A DNA stretch of 64,000 bases from Brienomyrus brachyistius (lineage: Eukaryota; Chordata; Actinopteri; Osteoglossiformes; Mormyridae), in assembly GCF_023856365.1 (NCBI RefSeq), contig NC_064535.1, forward strand, positions 9,320,363 through 9,384,362. The letters run 5' to 3'. Each line of letters begins with the position of its first letter. Within the stretch, counting starts at the first letter, position 1. The notes below the pieces were generated by a model. That model worked only from the letters and a program-made list of their open reading frames with translations. It did no database searches and was not told the DNA's origin. Below are positions 23,786 to 35,863 of this stretch, one piece after another. The position numbers were made by a program, and so were the translations under genes.

Positions 23786-24926
23786 AATCGCGGGAGCGTC
23801 CTCGTGCGTCGTCTGCTTGCCAGTTATTATCCAGCAGAGTACTTTGTCATGGCTAACTGGCAACAGGTGGCATGTTAGTTCAAACGCTGCCATTTTAGAC
23901 ACTGTTTTACCATTTACCCAAGGTAACCTGGCTTATAACGCTTTGGATAAATGTCCAGCTGTATAGACCTGCCTTGGATTGGCTGGGCTGCAAAATCATA
24001 AATACCTGATCACTGAATGGGTGCAAAGAACACCCTTTCTGATGTCTTTTATGTTTATTATTGTATTCATCTGTATTCTAGAAATTCGGTGTAAAATGCA
24101 GCGACTGGGGGAATTGTGTACATTTATCGTATGTATGCTTTTAAGGGGAGATTAGCTCAATTTTTAAATTGTATTTATTTGGTAGAAGCACGTGGATATG
24201 AATTAGGACAAAGGTTGCATGCTGCAAATATTTAATTTCTGCCTTGGATGTTAACGTTAACTCCACGTTCACTAGGCGAGTATGCTGATCGTGGCCATTA
24301 ATTCCAAAAGGAGGGCTGCTCTACAAAGGAGAGACCACCCCATGTTCTGAGTCCTGTTTCCTGCTCTCTAGAGCAAACAGGGGTGTATTCCCATGGGTCT
24401 TACTAGAATGCTACGCATGCTTCTGACTAATAACCGCTGCTTAGTCTCCCTGATTTATGAGTTAGCTTGCCGGGTTCAAAGAATATTTAATACGAAACAG
24501 GAAGAAATGGCTACTTTGGAAATTCCGTGAAACATTATCGAATTTGAATGCTCTGTGAAGAAATCAGATTTAGTGGGATTAGGGCAGGGTAACGACACAA
24601 GCAGTGGTTTTTTGGTTGACTGTTGAGCTTTATTTCGATGTGTCTAGCTGTTGGGGGTGCAGTGGGTTTCTGAACATGTCGATTCAGATTCAGATGACTT
24701 GGAGAAAAAGTCTCGTATAGCGAATTACGCAAATAAATGCTGCATATATGTTCTCCAAGCAGTGCTTTTCGACCGTAGCAGCTGAGCTCTTCTTTCTGGA
24801 TTTAGAGGGTTCTGTATTCTACCCTGCAGGTGCATCAGTGTTTGTCAGAGTAAGACAGGTGCTGGGGGAAATTGCTGCTGTTTCGCAGTGACTGAAATGG
24901 ACTGCAGTTTCCTAAAATGGTTTCAC
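23786..24926. other. Non-coding intronic stretch
   Basis: No gene recognised. TAACGCTTTGGATAAATGTC at about 23936-23955 is the tail of a family A SINE with no recognisable head. Confidence 0.4.
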
Positions 24927-24953
24927 CATCATCATCATCATCATCATCATCAT
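24927..24953. repeat. (CAT)9 trinucleotide repeat
   Basis: Nine perfect CAT units. The polyhistidine and polyserine open frames across it are by-products; no exon signals accompany them. Confidence 0.95.
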
Positions 24954-27004
24954 CGGCTCTCTGTTCTGAAACAGCCTCAGCTCATTACACCTGCTTTTAC
25001 TTATGCTTACCCATTGTCCCATATAGGTTGTATCAATTGTATCAGTCCAATTCTGGAACATCCCTTGGAGTGCAAGATAGCAGCCAGTTATCCGTCCTCT
25101 ATTGTTGACTAACCACTAGCAGTGTTTTGCATGCAGTGATGGACGTCACATGCCATTCGATACTCTGTTGCAATTGGGCGGCCCGGCTGTCCTCACAATT
25201 TTCCCTCTTCCGGAAAGAATCCTGTATTTGAAAAGATGAAACTGTTTAATTAAAGTGATTCTTCAAATTATTCTAAAATAACACACATGCAAGGTACTTG
25301 ACTAGGAGAGAGGGATCTGTTTTTTTGGAGAACTGAGATGGCAGGGGGTGTTTAGAAGCCGTGCTGCTTGCCAGAGTGGCTGCCCTCCTACTGAACAGAG
25401 CTCATGTCGGGCAGAGAATGTGACAAGCATGCGCCGCATGGTATCTCCACATCGTTACAGCCATCGGCGTCGCCACCAATGTGGAGTTTTGTTATCGGGG
25501 GTTTTGTCCGGCTGAAGTGTGGACTCTGTTCCTGTCTTTTCCGGTTTCTCCTGCCTGGTGATAGGAGCTGTTTGTCCTGGCTCCAGCAGAGATGAAGGGG
25601 CACTCGTGTGTGGAGAATATTGACACTGGTTGATGGTGCCAGTTTTTACTGCTGTTGGTATGTAGATGAATGTTCTGAAACAAGTAACAGTACTAAAAAT
25701 GTAACTATGTTTTTTTTTCTTCTGATGTGAGATCTTGCGCTTGCCGTCAGTGAAAGACTGTTTGTTTATAATTATAACCGGGATTTTTATATAGCAATTT
25801 AGATTAGGAACCAAAGGGTACAGCAAGGATCGTCCTGGGATTTAACCTGGCAAAAATGTATCTTTAGCTACTATGCTATCTGTCGCTCTTCCAGCTACTG
25901 TGAAGCAATGTTCACCTGTTGTCAATGTCATAAGCTATGTATCTGTTCTGTGAATGTTTGGAGATCGCACTGCCCCCTTCAGCCCTTCCAACGCAACGAC
26001 AGCAGAACAGTCTCGCAACAAGGGTGTGTTAGGCCATACAAGGAGGAAACAAATGAATGTTGCTATAGAAAACTCTAGAGACTGGTTGAGATTGGGGAGG
26101 AGTAATTATGAAGGATGTTTACGGCCCACACTCTATCGAGATGAGGCTGTCCCTGCTGTTGGATAATGGACGCCCACCTGGTACAATTGATGTACTGTAG
26201 ATTTCCCCTTTCTGCTAAATTACCGATCATTTGCATTACAATGAGCTCTAATGGTTCACAACGGCGAGGATACTGGTCCAGTGGCATGCGACAGTGGTTT
26301 TTTTGGCAGACCTCTGGGAAAATGACCGGTCATGCTAAGTGACCATTTTGGGAATGTCTTGGCCGTCCTCCTGCACCTCTGCTTGATTGAGATGCATACC
26401 CACTAAGGCTTCTGTGACACGTGCCAGTGGGTGTGTGGGATAGCGGGTAAGGACTTTATGTTTTGAATTAAGCATTAATATTACTGAGGCGTCTCTCGTC
26501 TTGCCTGGGAAAGACAAGCGCCTGGAAAAAAAAAATGCAAGAAACATTCATCGTTTAGAAATGTTGACGTGGATATCAGGCTGTCTTACTTTTCTCCTTC
26601 GGAAAACCAAGGAAACTGTTCACACATTTGCACCTCTGGCAGCAACTATTAATCAGGGCTTTTTTATTTTTTTTAAAGAAGAAAGAAAAAAAAAAAGAAA
26701 ACGATTGTCATCCCAAAATGGCCCAATTTGGATTGAGAATGTTGCAGTAGGTAACACTGCGAAAATGTTCCGTCTGCTCCATGGCTGCGTTTGACTGACA
26801 CTGACCCCCTGCTGGGAGAGACTATTACCAGTGTTATTAATGAGCTGCCTGTGTGTGGTAGCAATCTTTAAACCAGGACGCCTGGCCTTAAGCGAGGAAA
26901 AACAATGACGGTTGCCCCTGTTTTTGCTGCCCGCGACAGGAGCGGAGCTGGAACCCAATTCCTCCCAAAACTCCTTCAAAGCAAGACGGAATGAAAGGGC
27001 GGTG
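24954..27004. other. Intronic stretch with a candidate conserved block at about 26800-27000
   Basis: No gene recognised; many overlapping open frames on both strands but no family resemblance or paired splice sites. The stretch at about 26800-27000 is repeat-free and reads like a regulatory block. An A-rich AAGAAAGAAAAA tract lies at 26680-26700. Confidence 0.3.
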
Positions 27005-27033
27005 TTTTTATTTATTTATTTATTTATTTATTT
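27005..27033. repeat. (TTTA)n microsatellite
   Basis: Seven TTTA units in a row, next to the candidate conserved block. Confidence 0.9.
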
Positions 27034-28565
27034 CCTCGTCCTCCCCTCCTTCATCTTTACCCTTTCCGGCTGATAACTGTCTCAGCGACTTAGAACAAGG
27101 TGAAGCTTGAAAGGCAGTGGTCTCAAGCCATAAGAAAAGCCAGATTTAACAGCAATTGGTACAAACCTCGTGGGAACAGTTTTTCTTTCTCTTCTCGGAA
27201 CCTGCTCATCTGCTGAGGCCTGGAATAATTACCTTTTGCAGATAAAAGCCTGAATTATTTTCCGGATAGAGCTAATGGGTATTAAAAAAAATAGAAAGGA
27301 AAAAAAAAAACTACTCGACTGTTGTTGTTGGGGCTGATTGTAGAGTCACGGCTGATGTTTGTTCTATTGAGTCCTTTTGCGGTACTTTAACCGATTTCCC
27401 CCACATATCATTCCCACTCACAACAAGCTTTTTGATGTGAAATAATATTTTGAATCTCTTTATTAAATGGAATGATATTTTATTGTCAATAGTATTATAT
27501 TCTATCAACAGCCACCACCGTGCAGTTAATTATTAGGGACTCAAACATAAGTTTCTCTATATTTTTTTATCTTTGTGATTTAGGTCAGGTCCAGTTGTAC
27601 TGAAGGTCAAGTTGGAAGAATAGTTTATATCTCATAGAAGTCTTGGCTATAAACTTGTGTTTTCGCATAAAAAACTTTGATATATTCAGAAGCACGTTAT
27701 TCCGATCGATCCAGGCATGGTACCCGGAATGCTTCACCAGAATTTACCTCCATAAAGCCTTACAGACAGGCTAGAACCCAAATAAGCTAATGTATGCTCT
27801 TCTGTGTTTGGCTGGAGATGCTTACGCACATTAGTTCCTTTTAACGTTTTGATATGTTCCTCCCTGACAGTAGAGGACAAAATTGGTATCTAGCCAGTTG
27901 CTTATCCAGATTGTCTTATTGGCAATAATTATGCACCTGACTGACAAAGGAGGGACTTGGGATTGTATTGCAGACCTCAGTAGGACTTCAAAAATACCAT
28001 GAGGTTATGTTCTATATATTTTTCTCCAGTTACAAATTTGGAACTTACTTCAAAGCCATCTACCGAATCTTGTCGTTACTTGGATTTGCCTTGATATCAA
28101 GACTTCATGACACTTGTTCTTACGCCATTCAGACTGTTCAGCCATTTACTAGCTTCAAGCTTGCAAGATAAAATGATGTCATTTCCTGGTTGTATATTTA
28201 TTTGCTCTCTAGACCTTGCATGCTTGACCTCTGCCCAGACTGTTCCAGAGCTTCTCCAGCCTCACAGTTCCATCTTGGTTGATTTCCGATGTCCTCCAGT
28301 CCTTGCAGGGAATTCAGTACATAAAATAACTAAATGAAAGTAAATGTGAAATATCAACAACCGGGCTGCAAGTATTGATCGTAGCTTACAGCTCTTTCTG
28401 TACTCTTGGTGCAGTGGGCATTAGACTTACGTAGCACTCCTAACATACGGAGATTCATAATGATTTGAATTTCAGTCCAGATTAGAGCACATCCGATTGA
28501 CCAAAGCTGCTCTGATGAATAATGCAACTATGATAAAATGTTGCAGTAGGAACGTTTTGTTTTAC
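27034..28565. other. Non-coding intronic stretch
   Basis: No gene recognised. A SINE-like reverse fragment (CAGTTGCTTATCCAGATTGT, about 27896-27915) is the only repeat trace. Confidence 0.4.
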
Positions 28566-28815
28566 AGTGAAGCTGTGGCCTCACACATCCCAGGGTTTGG
28601 ATGTTCTGTACATGTTCTCTTGGGTTTCTTCTGGGTTCTCTTACTACTTCTCCCACTCCAGCATTATGGGCTGTAGCTGATAGTGTGCGATTGTGAGTCC
28701 GTGCCTTGCAGTGACCTTGCACCCCACCCATAATGCCCTGTGTTTTTCACAGTATGGCTCTGAATTTGCCACAGCCCCGTGTAGACAAGCATTTATGGAA
28801 AATGGATGGATGAAT
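28566..28815 (+). repeat. Family B SINE, plus strand, diverged
   Basis: Landmarks occur in the family order: GTGGCCTCACACATCCCAGG, then TACATGTTCTCTTGGGTTTC, CTCTTACTACTTCTCCCACTCCAG, a GTGTGCGATTGTGAG stretch, and the tail TTATGGAAAATGGATGGATG. The promoter boxes are badly decayed, indicating an old copy. Confidence 0.65.
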
Positions 28816-30896
28816 GAGGACACCAAATGCAGAAGCGGCAAGACACTCATGCGCACCTTGTCGGCATCTGAGCATGAAACCTATATCCGCTTTGCGGTCC
28901 CCAACGGGCGAGGCAGATGCCGCCTGCTATCGTGGGTGGCACCGAATTATCCGCACCAACATAAATATGCATGCCGTTCCCGCTATTCATTTCTGTAGAA
29001 GAGAAGAAGAAGAACTTAGAGCAGGCCATGCTTTGAGGAATATGTCACTCAGTTTGACAGAACATGACATTTGAAAAGGTCTGTGAGTAAGACCTGTTTA
29101 TGATGGATTCAAATTACAGTGTGCAAGGCTGAAGGGAGATATGTGGGGGGGGGGGGGGGGGGGGGAGGAAAGACTCCTGCCTATTTAAATGTCACTTCCA
29201 CACATTGCGCTCTAGCACTTTTTTTTTCTGTAAAAAGAGCTACTTCCGCAGCCTGTTCTGACACCACTTATGCTCGCGAGTCGAGAACTCTTCAGAAAGT
29301 TGCCCCAGACTGTTGACGCTTGGGCAGCATGTAATAAGCTGTAAAACACCCGGTTTGAGGAGATGAGCCCCCACACCCAGGACCCCTGTATCACCTTTCC
29401 TTTCGGTTTGCCTTTAATGAGCTAAAGCAAATCCAGCCAATCGGGCGCCACGCCCAGGCCCACCTTGGCACCAAATGTGAATCTTTCTCTTTTTCCTTCA
29501 GCGATGAGTACCAAACTTTCCCGACTGTCTCAGGCATGCAAACTCTTCCCGTCTGGGGAAAACAATTTCTCCCCTCAATCCTTTTTTTGTTTTGTTTATG
29601 CAAAATAACATACATCGGAACCATGGTTTCAAAATTGTTCCTGCCATTAGCTCTGCTGGCCTCTCTCCCGTATAAGGAAGAGATGTTGTCACACCGCTCC
29701 GAGGTGTGTCAGTTCTTCTGTCTCATGTGGAAGCATCGCTGGCAAAAGCGCAATAACGATTTGACTTCGAATAGTCTGTCCTCCAGTCATGAGAGACTCT
29801 CCATCCTGTAGAGTATAAACCTATGAATCACAGTTGGAGCATCAATTTTCGGAGCATCGTTTTTAAAAAAATAAACGATGCATCAGTCGATTCTAGAGGA
29901 GCTTTCTGTCGAGAGTGAGTATGGTGTGTTTTATAAGGAGTCAACATTTCCCCTCTCCACCGCAAGTGCAATACACCATTTTTAGCTGCAGTGCACTCAT
30001 TTTATTGACAGATAGGGCTATTAGGTTGAGGTTTGACAAGTGAGTGATTATGTCTTTGGTGCACTTTTGCAGTTTTGTATGCTTTAAAAATGTTTGTATT
30101 GGAAAAATGGTTTAAATAATAGTACATTCTTGTATTTCTTGTTTATAAAAAATTTCAAGGTACATACCTTTTAAGGGTTGCAGCAGCCTCACGTTCGTGG
30201 AATTTATTTAGCTATGATCTTATTACAATACAAAAAACTTCACAGCCGCCCTGATATACGCAGCCCTGTGTGTCAGCATGTCTCATGTTTCACATTGTTT
30301 TTAGAGTCTTTTTTTTTATACTGTTGTTACACAAAATATGCAGTCTGGCTATTGAGCTAAAATAAATAAATAAATAAATAAATAAAACATCACGTAGATA
30401 AAACAAAGCCGTTTACATTATCTGATACTATGCAACAGGCATGATGAATAGATTGCATGGGGCCAAAAAGTGCTTTTGGAGAGCTTGTTGAACAAAGTAT
30501 GTTTCTGTAAATATCGCACTCGTTCTCGTAGGAGAGCTGACTTTCCCCTAATTAACAAATACACAGGAGAGGCTTTTGGGTAATTTATATAATTAATGAT
30601 GCAAGGGCATTATCCATTTAAATAAAATAGAAATGTGATTGTAATGAGGTTTTGTTGGGCAATGATTGTGTTGAAAGAGGCAAAGCATGATTTATATATG
30701 ATGGAGAGGCAGGAATATCTACGCTATTCCATTTGTAGGTATGATAATTTGTTGAAATTTAACATTTATTTATGCTCAACAAGGAAGCAATTTTTACTGT
30801 TTTTCAATAAAGGATCGTTTCAGTATGAATGGATTTGTATCAGAAAAGTTAATGCAAGGTATAGAACGTAAATGGATACAAGATAAATCGCTTTAT

Positions 30897-30976
<80 letters not shown>

Positions 30977-33227
30977 TAAGCAGAATTCCATGTCACCTGA
31001 TGCGGAGCTCTGGTCCCCACTGTGACCCTGTTCAGGGTAAGTTGTTGGATGAATGCTGGATGTTTGCTTTGCCATTAGCAGTTGATGTGAAATTTGCCTG
31101 GCAGTTAAAACAAACAAACAAATAAAATAATAAATGTATATAAAATAATTGCTTTTTTTCTTCATCATAAAAATATATATGAGTATGTATTATTCAAAAT
31201 TGTCTATTCATGCATTCAACAGTTAGTAAATCTTTCATTTCTACTAGTAATAGCAAACCTGCTATACTGGCAAATATGAGTGCTTATTCATAACTTTCGT
31301 TACAATAAAATACGCTTTAATGTTTGTAGTATGTGAATCGGGTGCATCTTCAACGGCTGACAGCTGCTTAATGTTTAATTTCTCTGGTATGTTTCAGCAG
31401 CATGGTTAAATTCGCGTATTTTATGTGAAAGGTTAGCGTATGGTATTTCAAGAATTTACGAACAGAAGAGTGAGCGGAAATCAAGTGTCCTCTGCATTAC
31501 TGTTTGTCGGACAGACGCGTGCTTCACTGGCCCTGTAAATCCATAAGTTGATGTATAGAGTGAGGTCTGTTAAATCGAAGAGATGCCGCATTGATTTTTG
31601 CTTTCTTATTCTCCTGAGCCGACCTGCTCAGTGAATGATGCTCCAGGAGGGCTACCAGTCTCAGGGCTATCTCTGGTTGGCCACCGTAACCTTAGAATGC
31701 TGGGGGAGGTCCTGCATGTGAAGACGCTCTCAAAACCATTAACCCGCTCTTTGTCGTATGTAATATGCACATTGCCTCGACGTCATTGGGTTAAGACATG
31801 AGTATGGGGGCTGCCTGGGCGCCGGTCCAAGCTGCAGAATGCCTCTGGTACGTGAGTGCCATTTTATTTATTTCTTTGTGTTCTGTGGTAGGCCCTCTTG
31901 ATTCGTAATTGTTAATCCCTGAAGTGAGCACTTAGAAAAGGGTTGGGGGGGGGGGGGGGTGGATTGATTGTGCAGTGAGTTTATGGACTACAAACAAGGG
32001 AATGACTGACTCCCCACAGTTTTAGTTGCCCACTGTCACTTCTCGGCGATCTTCCTCCAACCTCTTACTCTGCCTTTTGCTGAAGCGATCGTTTCCCAGT
32101 TTCGGCAGACGAGGCGATGAATCAGGAGGTCTGAAGGCGTGCACTCTAATTTGTCTGCAGGAATACCCAGTGCAGCATTGCTGGCACTGGGGTTTAAGGG
32201 TTGAGGTGTTAGAGTGTCTGTTCAGCAAATCAATTTGTTTGAGGAGCTGGGAGAGGGCTCGGGAGTTCGCTTGCCTCGACTTTGACGGCTCACTACACCT
32301 TCCGCGATGGCATGAGCCTCTGCTTTATCCTGCCGTCATCGCCAATGAGCTCTGGCGGGATGCCAGACCCACTCGCGCTCCCGGCTGCAGTTGGCGCGAG
32401 GAACAGAGGGCCGTGCAGATTGACGCTCAGGAGAGGCATTGAGACTGCCCCAGTTCAGACGGCACCTCTTCACGAGGGCGACGAGAGAGAGAGAGAGAGC
32501 GAGCGGGCGGGCGAGCCTGGGTCCTCATTGGTGTGCTGAATATGATGTTTCTTTTCTAAGTGCTGCTCCCTCTACAGGCAGCTATATGACAGTGCCATCA
32601 CACAAATACACGGCAGTACTGTCTCCAGTCAGGCTGCAGATTAAAGCGGCTGTTTAAGACTAAAACTCAGAGTGGCCTAAAATTTAGTTAACATGTCATT
32701 TGATACCAGTAATTAAAAAATGATGGTTTTCATTTGTAACATTTTGGAAGTGCCTTACTTTATACCTAGAATTACTTTGACTTTTACTTCTTTTTTTTAA
32801 TATTTTGAACAACTTTATACTTTTTTATAATTCACCTTGAAAAGAACGTGCATATTGAAATGTCTTTTTAGTTCTTTTTTTTAATACGAACTTGATCATG
32901 TTCAAGGCTTCAGTAGACATGCAATAAATTGGACTTTCAGCCTGTGTCTTCAACCAGTAAATCTGTCCAGCTGTTTGCAGCTGTATATGGTGCTGGAAAT
33001 GCGTGCACTCGCAAATAAGTTCAGGTAAACTGCTTCTGTAATGAGGAGAAATGAGATTTTTATCTATGAACCCTTAACCAACCATTAAAAAAAGTTTTTT
33101 TTTATTGGAAAAGGGTTCTTGCACAATGTCTTGGCGTCGTTGTCTGGAGACCATCCAGATGTGCTGTCAATCACATGAACAGATGTTTCTCAAGGTCTGC
33201 ATGTAAGCATCTGTGGTGCTTTATTGA
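28816..33227. other. Intronic stretch with simple repeats and GC-richer patches
   Basis: No gene recognised. Simple repeats: a 21-base G run (29145-29165), (AAAT)n at 30359-30385, (TG)n at 30900-30976 with one GA interruption, and a 15-base G run (31945-31959). The stretches at 29420-29600 and 32230-32520 are GC-richer and repeat-poor. The latter contains a GA-rich tract (GAGAGAGAGAGAGAGCGAGC) and long open frames in two registers, but no recognisable protein or splice sites. Confidence 0.35.
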
Positions 33228-33720
33228 TATACAGCTCTGGATAAAATTTGAGACTGCTCTATATTTTTTAAGAATCGGCATAGGTAAGACCTGGTTTGGT
33301 TACATTTCTGCTGACAAACGGCTACATTGAGTTGACAGGTTGCTTCCAGGGTCAAAATTTCTAAAATGCCTGGACACAAGAACAGGGTGAAGGAGGAGAC
33401 ACTGGGAACGACCAGAAACCAGCTGGGTAGAGGGCAGAAGCGACTTTTTAATTCCAGAGATGAACGTTAACTTATCCGACAGTTTCTCATGATTCATAGG
33501 ATGACATGAAGTGACCTTCAAAAGGAATGGAAAACATTAAGTGCAGGTGTGAAGTGCACTGCTAGGAGAGTTTGTATCAGGCTCCTAGAAGCAGGACTGA
33601 AATTCCATAAAGCAACGATAAATATATATTATTCGCAGAGGCACACCCATAAACTGAGAAATGAGTGAAACTGAAAATTGTGCTGTGGTCTCTTCATGTT
33701 TTCGGAGATGTGCATTCATA
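33228..33720 (+). mobile_element. Decayed Tc1-like transposon (family A, copy 2)
   Basis: Starts ACAGCTCTGGATAAAATTTG, a drifted version of the terminal repeat at 179-206. It contains the plus-strand counterpart of the transposase helix-turn-helix region: GAAGTGACCTTCAAAAGGAA, then GTGTGAAGTGCACTGC and GGCTCCTAGAAGCAGGACTG. It ends near GTGCTGTGGTCTCTTC. The interior aligns with copy 1 at 240-560 but is interrupted by stops. The catalytic domain is absent, so both copies may descend from one deleted master. Confidence 0.8.
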
Positions 33721-35650
33721 TAGCGCCTGCCATTGTCTTTCCAAAACTTCTTGAATTTCTTCTAAGCCCCAGGCACTTGTTGAATGATGCAGGTCAGGAC
33801 ATTCCATGTATTTCTGGGAAAGGTGTTGTCTCTCTACATTTTGAAGCTTCTCCAGCTTTCCTGTGCAACAAGGCTCTGCGTGACCTTTTCCTAACCTTGT
33901 CGACTGTAAGTGATCAGAGGTCTGTCATTTGACAGAAGGGGGACACTCCCAGACTCCCTCCCCTATCCTGTTTCACTGGCAATCATACGGCTTTTGGTTA
34001 GCTAACAGTGTAGCTCAGACTGCATGTGTGACGTCAGCAGTATCTCTCAGCTCACCTCAACTCAGCTATCTTATGCTGGTGTATCTAAACAACAGCCTTC
34101 TATTTATTGGTTGTGAAAGGTTGCCAGCAAGTTTGTCATGTTTGGAAAGAGCATGTTTAGCTTTTCATTTGATATAGTCTCTTATTTTATCTGTATTATC
34201 CAGATTTGAGAATTCCTAAATAATGGTTGATAGAAGACAACATACTGTGCAAACATTTTATGACCAGAGGTTCTTCTTGCACAGTTTGCGTAATAGTTTA
34301 CGAGATTCCCTTTTACACAACCGAGTTAACGGCATGCTGTAGGTTGATCGCTGTCTAGCTCCAGAAAAGAAATGTTTTGGGGACGTTCCAAAATGAACAG
34401 CATTACATCCATTAATCTACCCGGTTTCCATAAATGAAAATCCAGTGAGGGGTTTCAGTGGGCAGAAGGCAGGGGACACGTTGGACAGGATGCAAGAATT
34501 TTATCAAAAGTGCCAGAATTTTCTGCTTATCAGTATTCATCAGTTTTTTTTTTTTTGTGTGTTTCGTTGGTGTTAGGAATTAAATTTAATATAATTAAAA
34601 GTCTATTGGAATTCTCCCAGAAGCAGAGATGTAAGTGTGTCTGTGGGAAACACGAGGCAGAGCCGAGTTTAGTTTTTGCAGGGAAAGGAGCTTGAAACTA
34701 CAAAGACCAGAGCCAACCGTGTGGCTTGGAAAGATGCCTAAACAAAAGGCAGTTTGTCACTGCCACGGTTAAACTAACACACTCGAACACAAGGCTGTTA
34801 ATGAATAAATGTTAAATAAAAACCTGACGGAGTGCTAACAGTGTGGCCCGATCCGACAGTGCTTAGTACTTGCCGATGTTTAAGCATAGGCCGGTTTAGT
34901 TAAGCACCAGTTGGGTGAAAACTAATCATGCGTATTCTGCTGGTAGAAGGTTTACTTGCTGCTGGGTGGAATTGCTGTTGGAATTCAGGGCTTGTTGTGT
35001 GTCCCACACCCGTGTGGTGGCCCCCTCATTAGCCTTCCTGACGGTCACTGTGGCAACAGCTTGACCAGTCATTAGCATTAGCATTTTTCAAAAGCATTTC
35101 TCTCGGGCTTTCGTTCTACCCCCAACAAAGGGTCATCTTACATTCATTTTAAATGAAAGTTCTCTTTATTGGCCTGAATTACAGCTTTTTTTTTTGGTTT
35201 ATTTTCATGGAATGTATATTAATATTAACGGGTGGTTCGGAAAAGGGCATTTGGAACTTGATGTCGTCGTCCGTGCTGTACCTTCTCCATTAAATAATAA
35301 AGCCGCAGCCTCAGTTCTGCAAATGTAGCTTGTACATCAACTAGCGCTGATAGCTGGTTGACATGGGAACATTTATCCAGAAATGCATTTTTCTGAGTAA
35401 AAATGAATAATTACAAGAACTTCATGCGCTAAACAAGCATTTGAGTTCAAAATGCATTAAAAGTGGTAAATGGGAGTGAAATATCTCTGCTGTCTCACTT
35501 GCCCCCAAATTCCCCCCCCCCTGCAGACACAGCTGCCTCAGCCTTTTACACCCGGAGTTCAAACCCATGTACTATTTACCCATAATGCCCCCCTAGACAT
35601 GTCCATTTTCACAACCACACCTTGCATGATCCCTCTCTGACGCCCTGCAC
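33721..35650. other. Intronic stretch with a candidate conserved block at about 35030-35370
   Basis: No gene recognised. From about 35030 to 35370 the text is repeat-free with dense ATTAGCATTAGCATT and TATTAATATTAACG type words, consistent with an enhancer-like element but unproven. Poly-T occurs at 34542-34555. Confidence 0.3.
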
Positions 35651-35863
35651 ACCACCCAAATACACCACCCAAATACACCACCCAAATACACCACCCAAAT
35701 ACACCACCCAAATATACCACCCAAATACACCACCCAAATATACCACCCAAATACACCACCCAAATACACCACCCAAATACACCACCCAAATATACCACCC
35801 AAATACACCACCCAAATACACCACCCAAATACACCACCCAAATACACCACCCAAATATACCAC
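35651..35863. repeat. Perfect 13-bp minisatellite, 16 units
   Basis: Sixteen tandem units ACCACCCAAATAY followed by a partial unit. The only variation is the last base, C in twelve units and T in units 5, 7, 11 and 16. The unit has no stop codon on the minus strand in any register, so overlapping glycine/tryptophan/valine-rich frames appear open there. They are not genes. Confidence 0.97.

Noticed and set aside
24888..25112. Polyhistidine-containing open frame
   Set aside because: The histidines come from the (CAT)9 repeat; no conserved sequence surrounds them.
30893..31168. Histidine/threonine and cysteine/valine repeat proteins
   Set aside because: These are (TG)n/(CA)n microsatellite translations on both strands.
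32026..32539. Two overlapping open frames of 138 and 85 codons in a GC-rich patch
   Set aside because: No family resemblance and no paired splice sites; a GAGAGA tract and GC content explain the lack of stops. Kept only as a GC-rich patch.
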